In this document: positions 1-7,454 of the stretch, one piece after another
Layout of the letters: every line of letters begins with the position of its first letter
Position numbering within the stretch: position 1 is the first letter of the stretch
Source of the DNA: an uncultured Campylobacter sp.
Lineage (GTDB): Bacteria > Campylobacterota > Campylobacteria > Campylobacterales > Campylobacteraceae
Length of the DNA stretch: 64,000 nucleotides
Assembly (NCBI GenBank): GCA_934718785.1
Contig: CAKVAF010000001.1
Coordinates: forward strand, 146,808 to 210,807
Reading direction: 5' to 3'
Made by a program: the position numbers and the translations under genes
The notes under the pieces: generated by a model
What the model was told of the DNA's origin: nothing
What the model saw: the letters and a program-made list of their open reading frames with translations, nothing else
Database searches by the model: none

Positions 1-60
1 GGTTTTAATTCTTCATTGTCAAAAAGCGAAGTGCTTTGGGTTTCTTCTTTATGTTCTTTA

Positions 61-360
61 CTATTCTTTAAGATAGGTTTCACTTAAACTTTCTAAATGC
101 TTTTTACAATAAGGACAATTTGAGTCAGAAAATACATAAACATTTTTACTACCATTTCCTAATGTAATGAAATTGTTTTGTTTTTTAAGCATAGAAATAA
201 TTTCAAATTCAAGTTTTTCTTTGATGATTTTTGAGGCTATTTCTTTGTAAGATTTTTGATTTTTAATATTTACAAAATCCGTAAAAAAATAATTGTCTTT
301 TATGAAGATAGGTTCAATCATTTTTAAATCATCTTGAGTAAATTCTAATAATGATAAATA
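61..360 (-). pseudogene. Remnant of a DsbC/DsbG-like thiol-disulfide protein
   Basis: The minus frame is open from about 360 down to a TAG at 61; the only ATG (321) lies inside the homologous-looking stretch. The C-terminal part has a thioredoxin-fold strand followed by CPYC (VYVFSDSNCPYC), the redox site seen in DsbC/DsbG-type disulfide isomerases. It ends about 15 residues after the CPYC, so most of the catalytic domain is missing, and there is no signal peptide. I read it as a fragment truncated at both ends. The family is inferred from the CPYC context only. Its upstream end runs into another gene fragment on the opposite strand at 338-360. Confidence 0.45.
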
Positions 361-493
361 TCAAGGAGACTTTGAAGACTATTTACAATATTTTTGTGCC
401 GAAAAAGAAGGCTGTTGTGCTATCTACACCATGGATAAAAAATTTCCAAATTTAAAAATACCTGTAAAAAGATATGGCGAGATTGATATTTAA
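338..493 (+). pseudogene. C-terminal fragment resembling a PIN-domain protein
   Basis: After an in-frame TGA at 335 the frame encodes about 51 residues to a TAA at 491. The pattern DFEDYLQYFCA...AIYTMDKKF resembles the last acidic motif and final strand of PIN-domain nucleases (VapC-like: acidic FEDALQ, then a 'T.D..F' strand). There is no start codon with a ribosome-binding site and no N-terminal domain, so it is a decayed tail rather than a working gene. It abuts the DsbC-like fragment, which suggests a deletion junction near 338-360. The family assignment is tentative. Confidence 0.4.
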
Positions 494-506
494 TGTTGTT
501 TTGAAT

Positions 507-586
507 AGTGCATTTACTTCATATTGTCATCATAAAATGTTATCTGCAATATTGCAGATAACACAATCGAGATTAAAAAATGCACT
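507..586. repeat. 26-bp perfect palindrome nested inside a 9-bp inverted repeat
   Basis: Positions 538-563 form a perfect palindrome with half-site tgttatctgcaat. It is flanked by the inverted pair agtgcattt (507-515) and aaatgcact (578-586). The symmetry fits an operator for a dimeric repressor or the end of a small element. No intact gene reads out of it in either direction. Confidence 0.7.
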
Positions 587-772
587 TTTTAACTTGACAA
601 TTAAAATACCATACAATTTTGTTTCATAAAGTTAGTTCATTTTGGATAATTTTATGAAACAAAAATCAAAAACTATGCTTTTGTCTCAAAAAAATACACA
701 AAATGAACTTTTGATATTAGTTTTTGTTTCAAAAATTGAAACAAAAAATATATTTTAACTTGACAATTAAAA
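587..772. repeat. 146-bp segment bounded by a 20-bp direct repeat
   Basis: The 20-bp sequence ttttaacttgacaattaaaa occurs at 587-606 and again at 753-772. Each copy carries a TTGACA, a sigma-70 -35 hexamer. The intervening segment contains two hairpins: 14-bp arms 617-630/651-664 (ttttgtttcataaa and its complement) and 12-bp arms 721-732/736-747 (tttttgtttcaa and its complement), sharing the core TTTTGTTTCA. No protein is recognisable; the minus ORF across it is just AT-rich open frame. It may be a miniature element or a duplicated regulatory region. Confidence 0.6.
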
Positions 773-794
773 AAATTACTATTTAATATCGTAA

Positions 795-1055
795 ATTTAT
801 GTCTCAGTTGGAATTTTACCTTGGGAAAAAGGAGCTTATGGCATACAATGGCAAGATATAGGCGGAGCATCCTATCAGCTAGGTTTTATTACTTATATTT
901 TTAAAGCCTATAATTTATCGATAAATCACCGCTTTACAAATACATCGAATTTGTATGTAAAAAGAATCAGTCACGGTGATAAATTTGTTACCTTAGTCAA
1001 TGAATATCTTTCAAAGCTTCACGCACACGATAGAGCGACAAAGATCAATCATTGA
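795..1055 (+). pseudogene. C-terminal fragment of an unrecognised protein
   Basis: A plus frame is open from a TAA at 792 to a TGA at 1053, giving 86 residues of ordinary, non-repetitive protein (for example LPWEKGAYGIQWQDIGG and HGDKFVTLVNEYLSKLH). There is no start codon or ribosome-binding site at its left end, which lies right after the direct-repeat segment. It looks like the last part of a longer, deleted gene. I do not recognise the family. A gatttaaaa/ttttaaatc hairpin begins at its stop codon. Confidence 0.45.
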
Positions 1056-1175
1056 TTTAAAAAAGGAAAATATTTTAAATCAAAAAGCAAGGTTCATCAT
1101 CCTTACTTTTATAAATTTTAACACCTTGAGAATTTATAGTTTTTTATATAAATTATTTTAAAGATTTAAGTTCAT

Positions 1176-1919
1176 TTATTCTAAAATTTCAAGCACAATT
1201 TCATGCTTTAAGCCTTGTTTTTTCATTTCTAAAAGCCTTAAATTTGCGGGCAGATTTTCAAGTAAAGTAGCGTTATTTTTAGCGCTCATTTTTGCAGCAA
1301 GTCTTAGCAAAATGCCCCTATAAGCCTTGGCAAAATGACTGATGACTTTGCCTTTTTTCAAAAATTTATAAGTGAAAAATTCTTTCTTAGGGGTGTAAAA
1401 TTTCTCATAAAATCCCGCCCTTAAATCTAAAATTTCTTCATCTTTCAAAAACTCATCCAAAGCCTTTGAAAATTCTTTTTTATAAAAGCTTTCTATGTTT
1501 AAATTTTCAAGCTTTGCGCCTTGTTTGAGCTTGTAGTTTGGCACTTCATCACTGGCTAAAATAGGACCAAAAAGATTAGAAAAAATCAGCGTATTTTCAA
1601 GCACATACTGCTTAGAAGCCGCGCTTAAATCCTTAAAATTAAGATAAGAAAAAGCAACACCCGTGTATCTTAAAATCGCCGCACAAGTCTTTTGAGCAAA
1701 CAAATCTTTCTTAAAACTCTTAATTTGCGCCTCGTTTTTAAGCTCGAAAAAGTCTGCTAAAGTCTTTAAATCAGCATTTAAAACAAAGTCATTAAAGGCT
1801 TTTAGCACAATTTTTCTTTTATCAAAAAGTTCTTTAAAAATGAAAGAGTTTTCATTCAGGCAGGGCTGCGTGGTAAGCTCGCTTTTGGCTTCGCTGGGAG
1901 AAAAGAGGATTTTCATCAT
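1176..1919 (-). CDS. yaaA: YaaA family peroxide-stress protein
   Basis: A 247-residue protein with the N-terminal signature KILFSPSEAK and later LRYTGVAFSYLNF, typical of the YaaA/UPF0246 family. E. coli YaaA is induced by hydrogen peroxide, binds DNA and limits free iron and oxidative DNA damage; that role is inferred here from the family. The length is normal for the family. Two adjacent ATGs (1919 and 1916) could start it; the second begins MKILFS. It lies downstream of rpsU on the same strand, separated by a strong hairpin, so it is probably transcribed partly by read-through. Confidence 0.85.
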   Translation of the reverse strand: MMKILFSPSEAKSELTTQPCLNENSFIFKELFDKRKIVLKAFNDFVLNADLKTLADFFELKNEAQIKSFKKDLFAQKTCAAILRYTGVAFSYLNFKDLSAASKQYVLENTLIFSNLFGPILASDEVPNYKLKQGAKLENLNIESFYKKEFSKALDEFLKDEEILDLRAGFYEKFYTPKKEFFTYKFLKKGKVISHFAKAYRGILLRLAAKMSAKNNATLLENLPANLRLLEMKKQGLKHEIVLEILE

Positions 1920-1931
1920 TTATCTTTAAAA

Positions 1932-1965
1932 TTTGCCTTGATCTGCAAAAGCAAATCAAGGCAAA
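1932..1965 (-). terminator. Hairpin after rpsU
   Basis: Eleven-base arms tttgccttgat (1932-1942) and atcaaggcaaa (1955-1965) with a 12-nt loop sit just after the rpsU stop codon, followed on the minus strand by ATTTTAAAG. It probably terminates or attenuates the rpsU transcript before yaaA. Confidence 0.7.
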
Positions 1966-1970
1966 GGCTC

Positions 1971-2183
1971 TTAAAGCCTTGATTCATATCTTCTAAGCAT
2001 ATAAAGTCTTTTGAGCATTTTTTTGCGCGCTGAAATTTTTTGCTTTTTGCGAATTTCAGTCATCGGCTCGAAAAACCTACGTGCGCGCACTTCAGTAACG
2101 ACTAAATTTCTATCCACTTGCTTTTTAAATTTACGATAAGCTTCATCAAAGCTTTCATTTGCATGCACTTTAATTCCTGGCAT
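1971..2183 (-). CDS. rpsU: 30S ribosomal protein S21
   Basis: A 70-residue basic protein of the small ribosomal subunit, starting [19 protein letters not shown] and ending [10 protein letters not shown], the canonical S21 length and sequence for campylobacters. A longer frame begins at a GTG at 2195, but the family starts at MPGIK. The mRNA has AAAGGTGGTGATGTTT directly before the ATG at 2183; the ATG at 2189 is a possible alternative. S21 helps base pairing between mRNA leader and 16S rRNA. It diverges from ccoG. Confidence 0.96.
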   Translation of the reverse strand: MPGIKVHANESFDEAYRKFKKQVDRNLVVTEVRARRFFEPMTEIRKKQKISARKKMLKRLYMLRRYESRL

Positions 2184-2214
2184 AAACATCACCACCTTTC
2201 TTTGAAAAGCTTTG

Positions 2215-2220
2215 ATTATA
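2215..2220 (-). promoter_or_regulatory. -10 box of rpsU
   Basis: TATAAT on the minus strand (attata on plus), 31 nt before the S21 ATG. Campylobacter sigma-70 promoters rely mainly on this hexamer and an AT-rich upstream region, which is present. Confidence 0.55.
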
Positions 2221-2374
2221 GCACAAATTTACAAATTTAAAGCTGAATTTAAAAATAAATTCAAACTCTTAAAAGTTCAATGCCTGATTAAAATTTGATA
2301 AATTCGGCATTTGAATTGAATTAAGTCAAAAATTACCCAAATTAAATTTAAATTTTCTTTTAGTTTTGTCGTAG

Positions 2375-2380
2375 TATAAT
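2375..2380 (+). promoter_or_regulatory. -10 box of ccoG
   Basis: A perfect TATAAT 41 nt before the ccoG ATG, preceded by a T-rich tract in place of a -35 box, as usual in Campylobacter. Confidence 0.6.
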
Positions 2381-2421
2381 CAAATTATCAGCTTTTTGAT
2401 AAAATTAAATAAGGATTATTA

Positions 2422-3840
2422 ATGATAAATGCTTCAGCTTCAGCTCCTATAAAAAAGGACTTTAGGACACATTACACGCACAAGCGCCATATCGTTTTTG
2501 CACTCATTACCTGTATTGTTTTAGCACTTCCTTTTATCAAAATCAATGGCAATCATTTCTTTTTGCTCAGTTTTGACCATAAAAAACTGGATTTATTTTT
2601 TATTTCTTTTAGCACACAAGAGCTTTATTTGATGCCTTTTTTGCTGATTTTACTTTTTGTGGGCGTGTTTTTTGTAACGACTTTAGGCGGGCGCATTTGG
2701 TGTGCTTGGAGCTGTCCGCAGACCATATTTCGCACGATTTATAGAGATTTTATCCAAACAAAACTCCTTAAAATTCGCACTTCTCCCGCGAATAAACAAA
2801 AGCATTTTAGCGGACATTTCATCAAAAAGGGCTTAGGGATTTTACTCTTTTTTGTTCTTTCTTTAATCGCTGTGGCGAATTTGCTTTGGTATTTCGTGCC
2901 GCCTGAGGATTTTTTTGTCTATATTTTAAATCCTAGCGAGCATCCTTTAGTCCTTGGGATTTTACTTATCGGCGCGGCTCTTTTTACGCTAGATATCACT
3001 GTGATTAAGGAGAATTTTTGCATTTATGTTTGCCCTTATGCACGCATTCAAAGCGTGATGTTTGACACTTCAACGATTCAAGTCATTTATGATGAGGAGC
3101 GTGGGGGCAAAATTTATGAAGGACACACAAAGCTTTATAAAAAGCCCCCACAAGGTGATTGCGTGGGCTGTGAAGCATGTGTGATGGTGTGTCCTACACA
3201 TATTGACATTCGTCAAGGTATGCAGCTTGAGTGTATCAACTGCCTTGAGTGCGCGGATGCTTGCTCAAATATTCAAAACAAGCTCAATCGCCCAAGTCTC
3301 ATCAACTGGACGAGCTTTGAAGCTGAAAAAACGCACCAAAAAGTGCGTTACATCCGCTTTAGAACGGTGGCTTATTTCATCGTGCTTTTAATCGCACTGG
3401 CTGCTTTTTTCATCATGGGAAGCACAAAAGAACATATGCTTTTAAATATCAACCGCAGCAGCGAGCTTTACAGCATTAGCAACAAGGACGCGCAAACTGA
3501 AGTTACAAATGCTTATATCTTTTTATTTCAAAATACGGATAATAAAGACCACCGCTATTATTTTGAAGCAAGCATTGATGGTGTGCCAAACGCACTTGAA
3601 ATCGTGCGTCCAAGCAAGGATTTTAAACTTCCAGCTGGGGCAAAAACAAAGCAAATCGTCATTTTAAAAGCAAATGAAATCCTAAAAAACGAGCATTTAA
3701 AAGCTTCAAACAACACTGACATTATTTTACCGCTTAAAATCAAGGCTTACGCGGTGGATGATAAAGAAAAAATCGTCGTTTATAGAGATAGCATTTTCGT
3801 CTATCCTAAAAAAGAAGCGCTTGAAAATGCTAAAAAATAA
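2422..3840 (+). CDS. ccoG: CcoG/FixG cytochrome oxidase accessory ferredoxin protein
   Basis: A 472-residue polyferredoxin membrane protein. CcoG is implicated in copper reduction during assembly of the cbb3-type cytochrome c oxidase. Membrane segments are visible at about 23-40, 70-88, 135-157, 175-192 and 313-332. A CAWSC motif lies at 94-98. Two [4Fe-4S] clusters are bound by C247/C250/C253/C257 and C271/C274/C277/C281. The C-terminal 130 residues form the periplasmic Ig-like domain of the family. The ATG at 2422 follows AAGGATTATTA. It stands alone, divergent from rpsU, the same pairing as in C. jejuni. Confidence 0.95.
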   Translation: MINASASAPIKKDFRTHYTHKRHIVFALITCIVLALPFIKINGNHFFLLSFDHKKLDLFFISFSTQELYLMPFLLILLFVGVFFVTTLGGRIWCAWSCPQTIFRTIYRDFIQTKLLKIRTSPANKQKHFSGHFIKKGLGILLFFVLSLIAVANLLWYFVPPEDFFVYILNPSEHPLVLGILLIGAALFTLDITVIKENFCIYVCPYARIQSVMFDTSTIQVIYDEERGGKIYEGHTKLYKKPPQGDCVGCEACVMVCPTHIDIRQGMQLECINCLECADACSNIQNKLNRPSLINWTSFEAEKTHQKVRYIRFRTVAYFIVLLIALAAFFIMGSTKEHMLLNINRSSELYSISNKDAQTEVTNAYIFLFQNTDNKDHRYYFEASIDGVPNALEIVRPSKDFKLPAGAKTKQIVILKANEILKNEHLKASNNTDIILPLKIKAYAVDDKEKIVVYRDSIFVYPKKEALENAKK

Positions 3841-3850
3841 TATCTTTAAT

Positions 3851-3882
3851 AATTACAAAACTACACCACGAGTTTTGTAATT
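3851..3882 (+). terminator. Hairpin after ccoG
   Basis: Arms aattacaaaact (3851-3862) and agttttgtaatt (3871-3882), 12 bp perfect, with an 8-nt loop acaccacg, 10 nt after the ccoG stop. It belongs to a set of 3'-end hairpins sharing a CAAAAC...GTTTTG stem. The remaining 250 bases up to ruvB hold no gene I can recognise. Confidence 0.75.
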
Positions 3883-4139
3883 TAAGAAATTTAAATCAAA
3901 TTTAGAAATTTTGCTCTTAAAACAAAGGTCAAGTTCTTGCGATGATAATATCAATGAGCATTTTAAAATCTAAAACCCATTGTTTTAAATTGCACTAAAA
4001 TTTTGCTACCCTTGAGTTTTATGTGTGAAGTTAATATCGTTTTATCTTTGGTTTAAAAAATTAGAAATAGGAGCTGTTGCTGGGAGAATTTGTTTAAACT
4101 AAAATAAATCTTAAAATTTTTGTGATTTTACCATACATT

Positions 4140-5144
4140 TTAATCAAACAAATTCTTTTCAATGCCTATTTTAAAAACCTCATAGCTTTTAAAGCTTGCA
4201 ACGCGTCCTTTAGCGGTGCGCTCTATGTAGCCATTTGCAAGCAAGTAAGGCTCTATGACATCCTCGATAGTGTTTTCATCTTCGCTCAAAGCCGCAGCTA
4301 TGCTAGCAAGCCCTAAAGGACGCCTTTTAGCCGCTGTTAAAAGCTCTAAATAACGCAAATCCATACTATCAAAGCCAAGCTCATTCACGCCAAGCGAGTT
4401 TAGTGCTTCTTTTGCACGCTTTAGTGTGATGATATTTTCATCGGCCACATCGGCAAAGTCGCGCACCCTTTTTAAAAGCCTTAAAGCAATTCTAGGCGTG
4501 CTGCGGCTTCTTTTTGCAATCTCAAGTGCGGCTTCTTTTTCACACTCCTTACCAAGCTTTAAGCCCGCTTTTTGAATGATTAAAGCAAGCTCTTCATCTT
4601 TGTAAAACTCAAGGCGAAATTGCATACCAAAACGATCTCTTAAAGGATTAGAAAGCATTCCAGCGCGCGTTGTCGCACCTATGAGCGTAAATTTAGGCAA
4701 ATCAATCTTTATCGTTTGAGCAGCAGGCCCACTTCCTATGATAATATCAAGCCTAAAATCTTCCATCGCAGGATATAAAACTTCTTCAATAGCCGGGCTA
4801 AGGCGGTGAATTTCATCGATAAATAGCACATCGCCTTCGCTTAAATTTGTTAAAATAGCGGCTAAATCCCCGCTTTTTTCTATCATCGGAGCGGCTGTTG
4901 TTTTGATATTTGCACTCATTTCAGTGGCGATAATGTTAGCTAAGGTCGTTTTGCCAAGCCCTGCTGGTCCACTAAAAAGGATGTGATCAAGGCACTCATT
5001 TCGCTTTTTAGCCGCTTTTATAAAAACATTTAAGTTTTTTTTGATATTTTCTTGTCCTATGTAGCCCTCAAAAGTGCTTGGACGCAAGGAGTTTTCATAG
5101 TTTTCATCAAAGGAGATTTTTTCAATTTCTACGATTCTGTCCAT
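4140..5144 (-). CDS. ruvB: Holliday junction branch-migration ATPase RuvB
   Basis: A 334-residue AAA+ motor that, with RuvA, drives branch migration of Holliday junctions. Walker A GPAGLGKT at 59-66, Walker B DEIH at 110-113, sensor-1 region GATTRAGML near 157-164 and the conserved LRDRFG (168-173). The C-terminal winged helix (RYLELL...[10 protein letters not shown]) is present. Length is standard. It is divergent from the HPt-like gene at 5236 with about 90 bp between starts. Confidence 0.98.
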   Translation of the reverse strand: MDRIVEIEKISFDENYENSLRPSTFEGYIGQENIKKNLNVFIKAAKKRNECLDHILFSGPAGLGKTTLANIIATEMSANIKTTAAPMIEKSGDLAAILTNLSEGDVLFIDEIHRLSPAIEEVLYPAMEDFRLDIIIGSGPAAQTIKIDLPKFTLIGATTRAGMLSNPLRDRFGMQFRLEFYKDEELALIIQKAGLKLGKECEKEAALEIAKRSRSTPRIALRLLKRVRDFADVADENIITLKRAKEALNSLGVNELGFDSMDLRYLELLTAAKRRPLGLASIAAALSEDENTIEDVIEPYLLANGYIERTAKGRVASFKSYEVFKIGIEKNLFD

Positions 5145-5195
5145 AATTTTGCTTAAAAATTTGATTTTAAAATTAAGATTTTAGCTAAATTTTGC

Positions 5196-5201
5196 TACAA
5201 T
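5196..5201 (+). promoter_or_regulatory. Probable -10 box of the HPt-like gene
   Basis: TACAAT preceded by TGC (extended -10 like), 35 nt before the ATG at 5236. It may also drive co-transcription into the tmRNA. Confidence 0.4.
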
Positions 5202-5235
5202 TTGCATAAATTTTTTTAAAAATGACGATTTAAAA

Positions 5236-5643
5236 ATGGGAATATTAGAACAATTAGAGCTTGAATATGAGCTTGATGAGGTGGAGAAGTTTTTGCACTT
5301 TTTTAGGATACTGTGCGATGAGTTTGAGCCTTTAATTATAGAGCTTTCAAGCAAGGATAAATACAAGAGCGCTCTTGAAAAAATAGAGCAACTCGCGCAC
5401 AATACAGCCTGGGCTGCTAGACGTTTAAGCTTGGCTGAAGTTACTGATTTTTGCGTTTTTTGCGAAGAGATGATGAATGAAGCGAAGAAATTTGAGGGTC
5501 CAGCAAGCGATGAGTTTATCGACTGGATGCTTTTAGTGGGCGAGCAGTTTGAAAATTATTGCAAATCTTATGAAGAAAATGCGTCAAATTTAGCTCTTTT
5601 TAATCCATTAATTGTTAATGTTCCAAATGTCATTTCTTTGTAA
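5236..5643 (+). CDS. Small helical HPt-like protein upstream of tmRNA
   Basis: A 135-residue acidic, all-helical protein. The segment EQLAHNTAWAARRLSLAEV (about 51-69) resembles the phosphoacceptor helix of histidine phosphotransfer domains, with H55 in the expected place, but the usual HxLKG pattern is not intact. It could be an HPt-like signalling or scaffold protein; no catalytic function can be assigned. The stop codon (5641-5643) lies one base before the tmRNA 5' end, so its 3' coding end must contain the tmRNA promoter or the two are co-transcribed and processed. Confidence 0.7.
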   Translation: MGILEQLELEYELDEVEKFLHFFRILCDEFEPLIIELSSKDKYKSALEKIEQLAHNTAWAARRLSLAEVTDFCVFCEEMMNEAKKFEGPASDEFIDWMLLVGEQFENYCKSYEENASNLALFNPLIVNVPNVISL

Positions 5644-5644
5644 T

Positions 5645-6003
5645 GGGGACGACTTGGCTTCGACAAGAATGTGGTGGCTTAAGTGGCATACCGCTTTGGG
5701 CAAAGCGTTAAAAGCCTGATTAAATTTAAACGCAAACAACGCGAAATTTGCTCCTGCTTACGCTAAAGCTGCGTGAGTTCAGTTGAGCCTTGCTTTTAAG
5801 CGATGCTATCTAGCTTAAAAGTGAGTTAGCTTTGATAGTGTAGCCTTGAAATTGACGCATTTGAGGTGAAATTCAGTCTTAGCTAGGGCGCTGGGCTTTG
5901 GAGAATGAGCCTTGCCTTAGTGAAATAATCATTCTTGCTAAGTATGTAGAGGCTTTTGCTAAGGCATTTTTGGACAGGGGTTCAATTCCCCTCGTCTCCA
6001 CCA
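5645..6003 (+). ncRNA. ssrA: Transfer-messenger RNA (tmRNA)
   Basis: The tRNA-like acceptor stem is formed by GGGGACG (5645-5651) and CGTCTCC near 5993-5999, with an encoded ACCA end. The T arm reads GGTTCAATTCC. The tag frame starts at GCA 5732 and ends at TGA 5774-5776, giving ANNAKFAPAYAKAA, a Campylobacter-type tag. tmRNA with SmpB rescues stalled ribosomes and marks the nascent chain for proteolysis. The gene follows the HPt-like CDS by one base and is followed by an AT-rich, T-tract region before convergent fliP. Confidence 0.97.
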
Positions 6004-6085
6004 AATTTTTTAAATTTTTCTATCTTTTTTAAATTTCCTTGTTTATAAGTGTAGCACTTGATAAAAAGAAATAATTTATAATTTT

Positions 6086-6841
6086 CTAAGTCGCATAGCT
6101 TTCAACAAGCTTTTGAACGAGTAAATTCCACCCATCCACAAGCACAAAAATAAGCAGTTTAAAAGGCAAAGATATCATCACAGGCGGTAACATCATCATC
6201 CCCATAGACATCAAAACCGAGCTTACCACCATATCGATAACTAAAAAAGGCAAATAAATCAAAAAGCCAATTTCAAAAGCCGTCTTTAACTCTGATATCA
6301 TAAAAGCTGGCACGATAATGCTTAGTGGCACTTCTTCGACATTTTGCGGATTTGGTAAATTTCTAATGCGGTAAAACAGCGCCAAGTCCTTTTGTCTCGT
6401 GTTTTTAAGCATAAATTCCTTAAAAGGACGCGAGCTTCTATCAAAGGCTTCTTCATAGCCTATTTGCTCGGCTAAATAGGGCTTCACGCCTTCATTATAA
6501 GCCCTGCTCATCGTAGGCTCCATAATAAAAAAGGTCAAAATGAGCGCAAAAGTTACCAAAATCGTGCTTGGCGGCATAGTCGTCGTTCCCATTGCCTGTC
6601 TTAAAAACGAAAACACCACAACAAGACGCAAGAAAGAAGTCGCCATAAACACAATACTAGGCGCTAAAGCAAGTATAGTTAAAACGATGATGATATTAAG
6701 CACGGTTACAAGCTGCTGTGGTGTATCAGGCGCAGATAGCGATAAATTCACGGTTGGCACCGTCACTTCAGCCGCATTTAGCACAGCACTCAATAAAAAA
6801 GAGACTAAAAATAAGATTTTTAACGCTTTAAATCTTTTCAA
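6086..6841 (-). CDS. fliP: Flagellar type III export gate protein FliP
   Basis: A 251-residue inner-membrane subunit of the flagellar export gate. It has a cleavable signal peptide (KILFLVSFLLSAVLNA), then the family segments SFLRLVVVFSFLRQAMGT and FMISELKTAFEIGFLIYLPF, and the end VLVDGWNLLVQKLVESY. It stands alone here rather than in an operon with fliQ/fliR, as commonly seen in this genus. The ATG at 6841 opens a clear signal peptide. Confidence 0.97.
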   Translation of the reverse strand: MKRFKALKILFLVSFLLSAVLNAAEVTVPTVNLSLSAPDTPQQLVTVLNIIIVLTILALAPSIVFMATSFLRLVVVFSFLRQAMGTTTMPPSTILVTFALILTFFIMEPTMSRAYNEGVKPYLAEQIGYEEAFDRSSRPFKEFMLKNTRQKDLALFYRIRNLPNPQNVEEVPLSIIVPAFMISELKTAFEIGFLIYLPFLVIDMVVSSVLMSMGMMMLPPVMISLPFKLLIFVLVDGWNLLVQKLVESYAT

Positions 6842-7056
6842 CCCTCGCCCTTTTTGCTTAATCTAAGCAAAATTATAGGATTTTTACACTGAAATTTGGG
6901 TTAAATTTTAAAAAGCTTAGCGATTTCATCATTTGATTTATCTTGCAAATTTAAATGCTCAATGTTTTTATACTTTGTAAGTTGTTGAATGAATATTTGA
7001 TATTATTTAAATTAATTCATCCATTAAAATTACGCAAAATAAATTTATATTTTGCC

Positions 7057-7452
7057 CTATATACTCATATCTAAATGCTTGATTTTGTGGGAGTTTTTAA
7101 AATGATTTGACTCACCATCTTCATCTAAGTTCTCATCATTTTCATGGCTTGCGCTGGGCGCGTCATTATCTTGAGAATGCGCGTCATCATTTTGCTCATC
7201 ATCTTTTTTGCGCTGTTCTTGGCGCTTTTTTTTACTCTCTTCATCTTCTTGTTTTTCTTTAATCTCATCTTGCACGGCATTTGTTTCAGCGACTTTTTCT
7301 AAGCGATTGACAACCTTTTCTTTGGCTTCAAATTCTTGCATATTCGCAACGCTTGCATAGCCTTCTTTGGCAAGCTCATTACCCACTTGTGTGGAGGTTA
7401 TGCCGACATTTTGATTGACAAAATGGATATTTCCAAGCGCACTGATAGCCAT
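7057..7452 (-). CDS. Charged acidic protein of unknown function
   Basis: A 131-residue hydrophilic protein. Residues 1-45 are ordinary sequence (ALGNIHFVNQNVGITSTQV), 45-95 form a charged, probably coiled-coil stretch rich in K/E/Q, and the C-terminus is D/N/E/S/H-rich and likely disordered. No signal peptide or membrane segment. The ATG follows AAAGGAGTAAAA, and the stop codon of rqcH lies within this leader, so the two are an operon. No family recognised. Confidence 0.75.
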   Translation of the reverse strand: MAISALGNIHFVNQNVGITSTQVGNELAKEGYASVANMQEFEAKEKVVNRLEKVAETNAVQDEIKEKQEDEESKKKRQEQRKKDDEQNDDAHSQDNDAPSASHENDENLDEDGESNHFKNSHKIKHLDMSI

Positions 7453-7454
7453 TT

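Noticed and set aside
673-870. 65-residue minus-strand ORF
   Set aside because: It reads through the hairpin segment and the antisense of the 795-1055 fragment, with Phe/Lys-rich composition and no ribosome-binding site.
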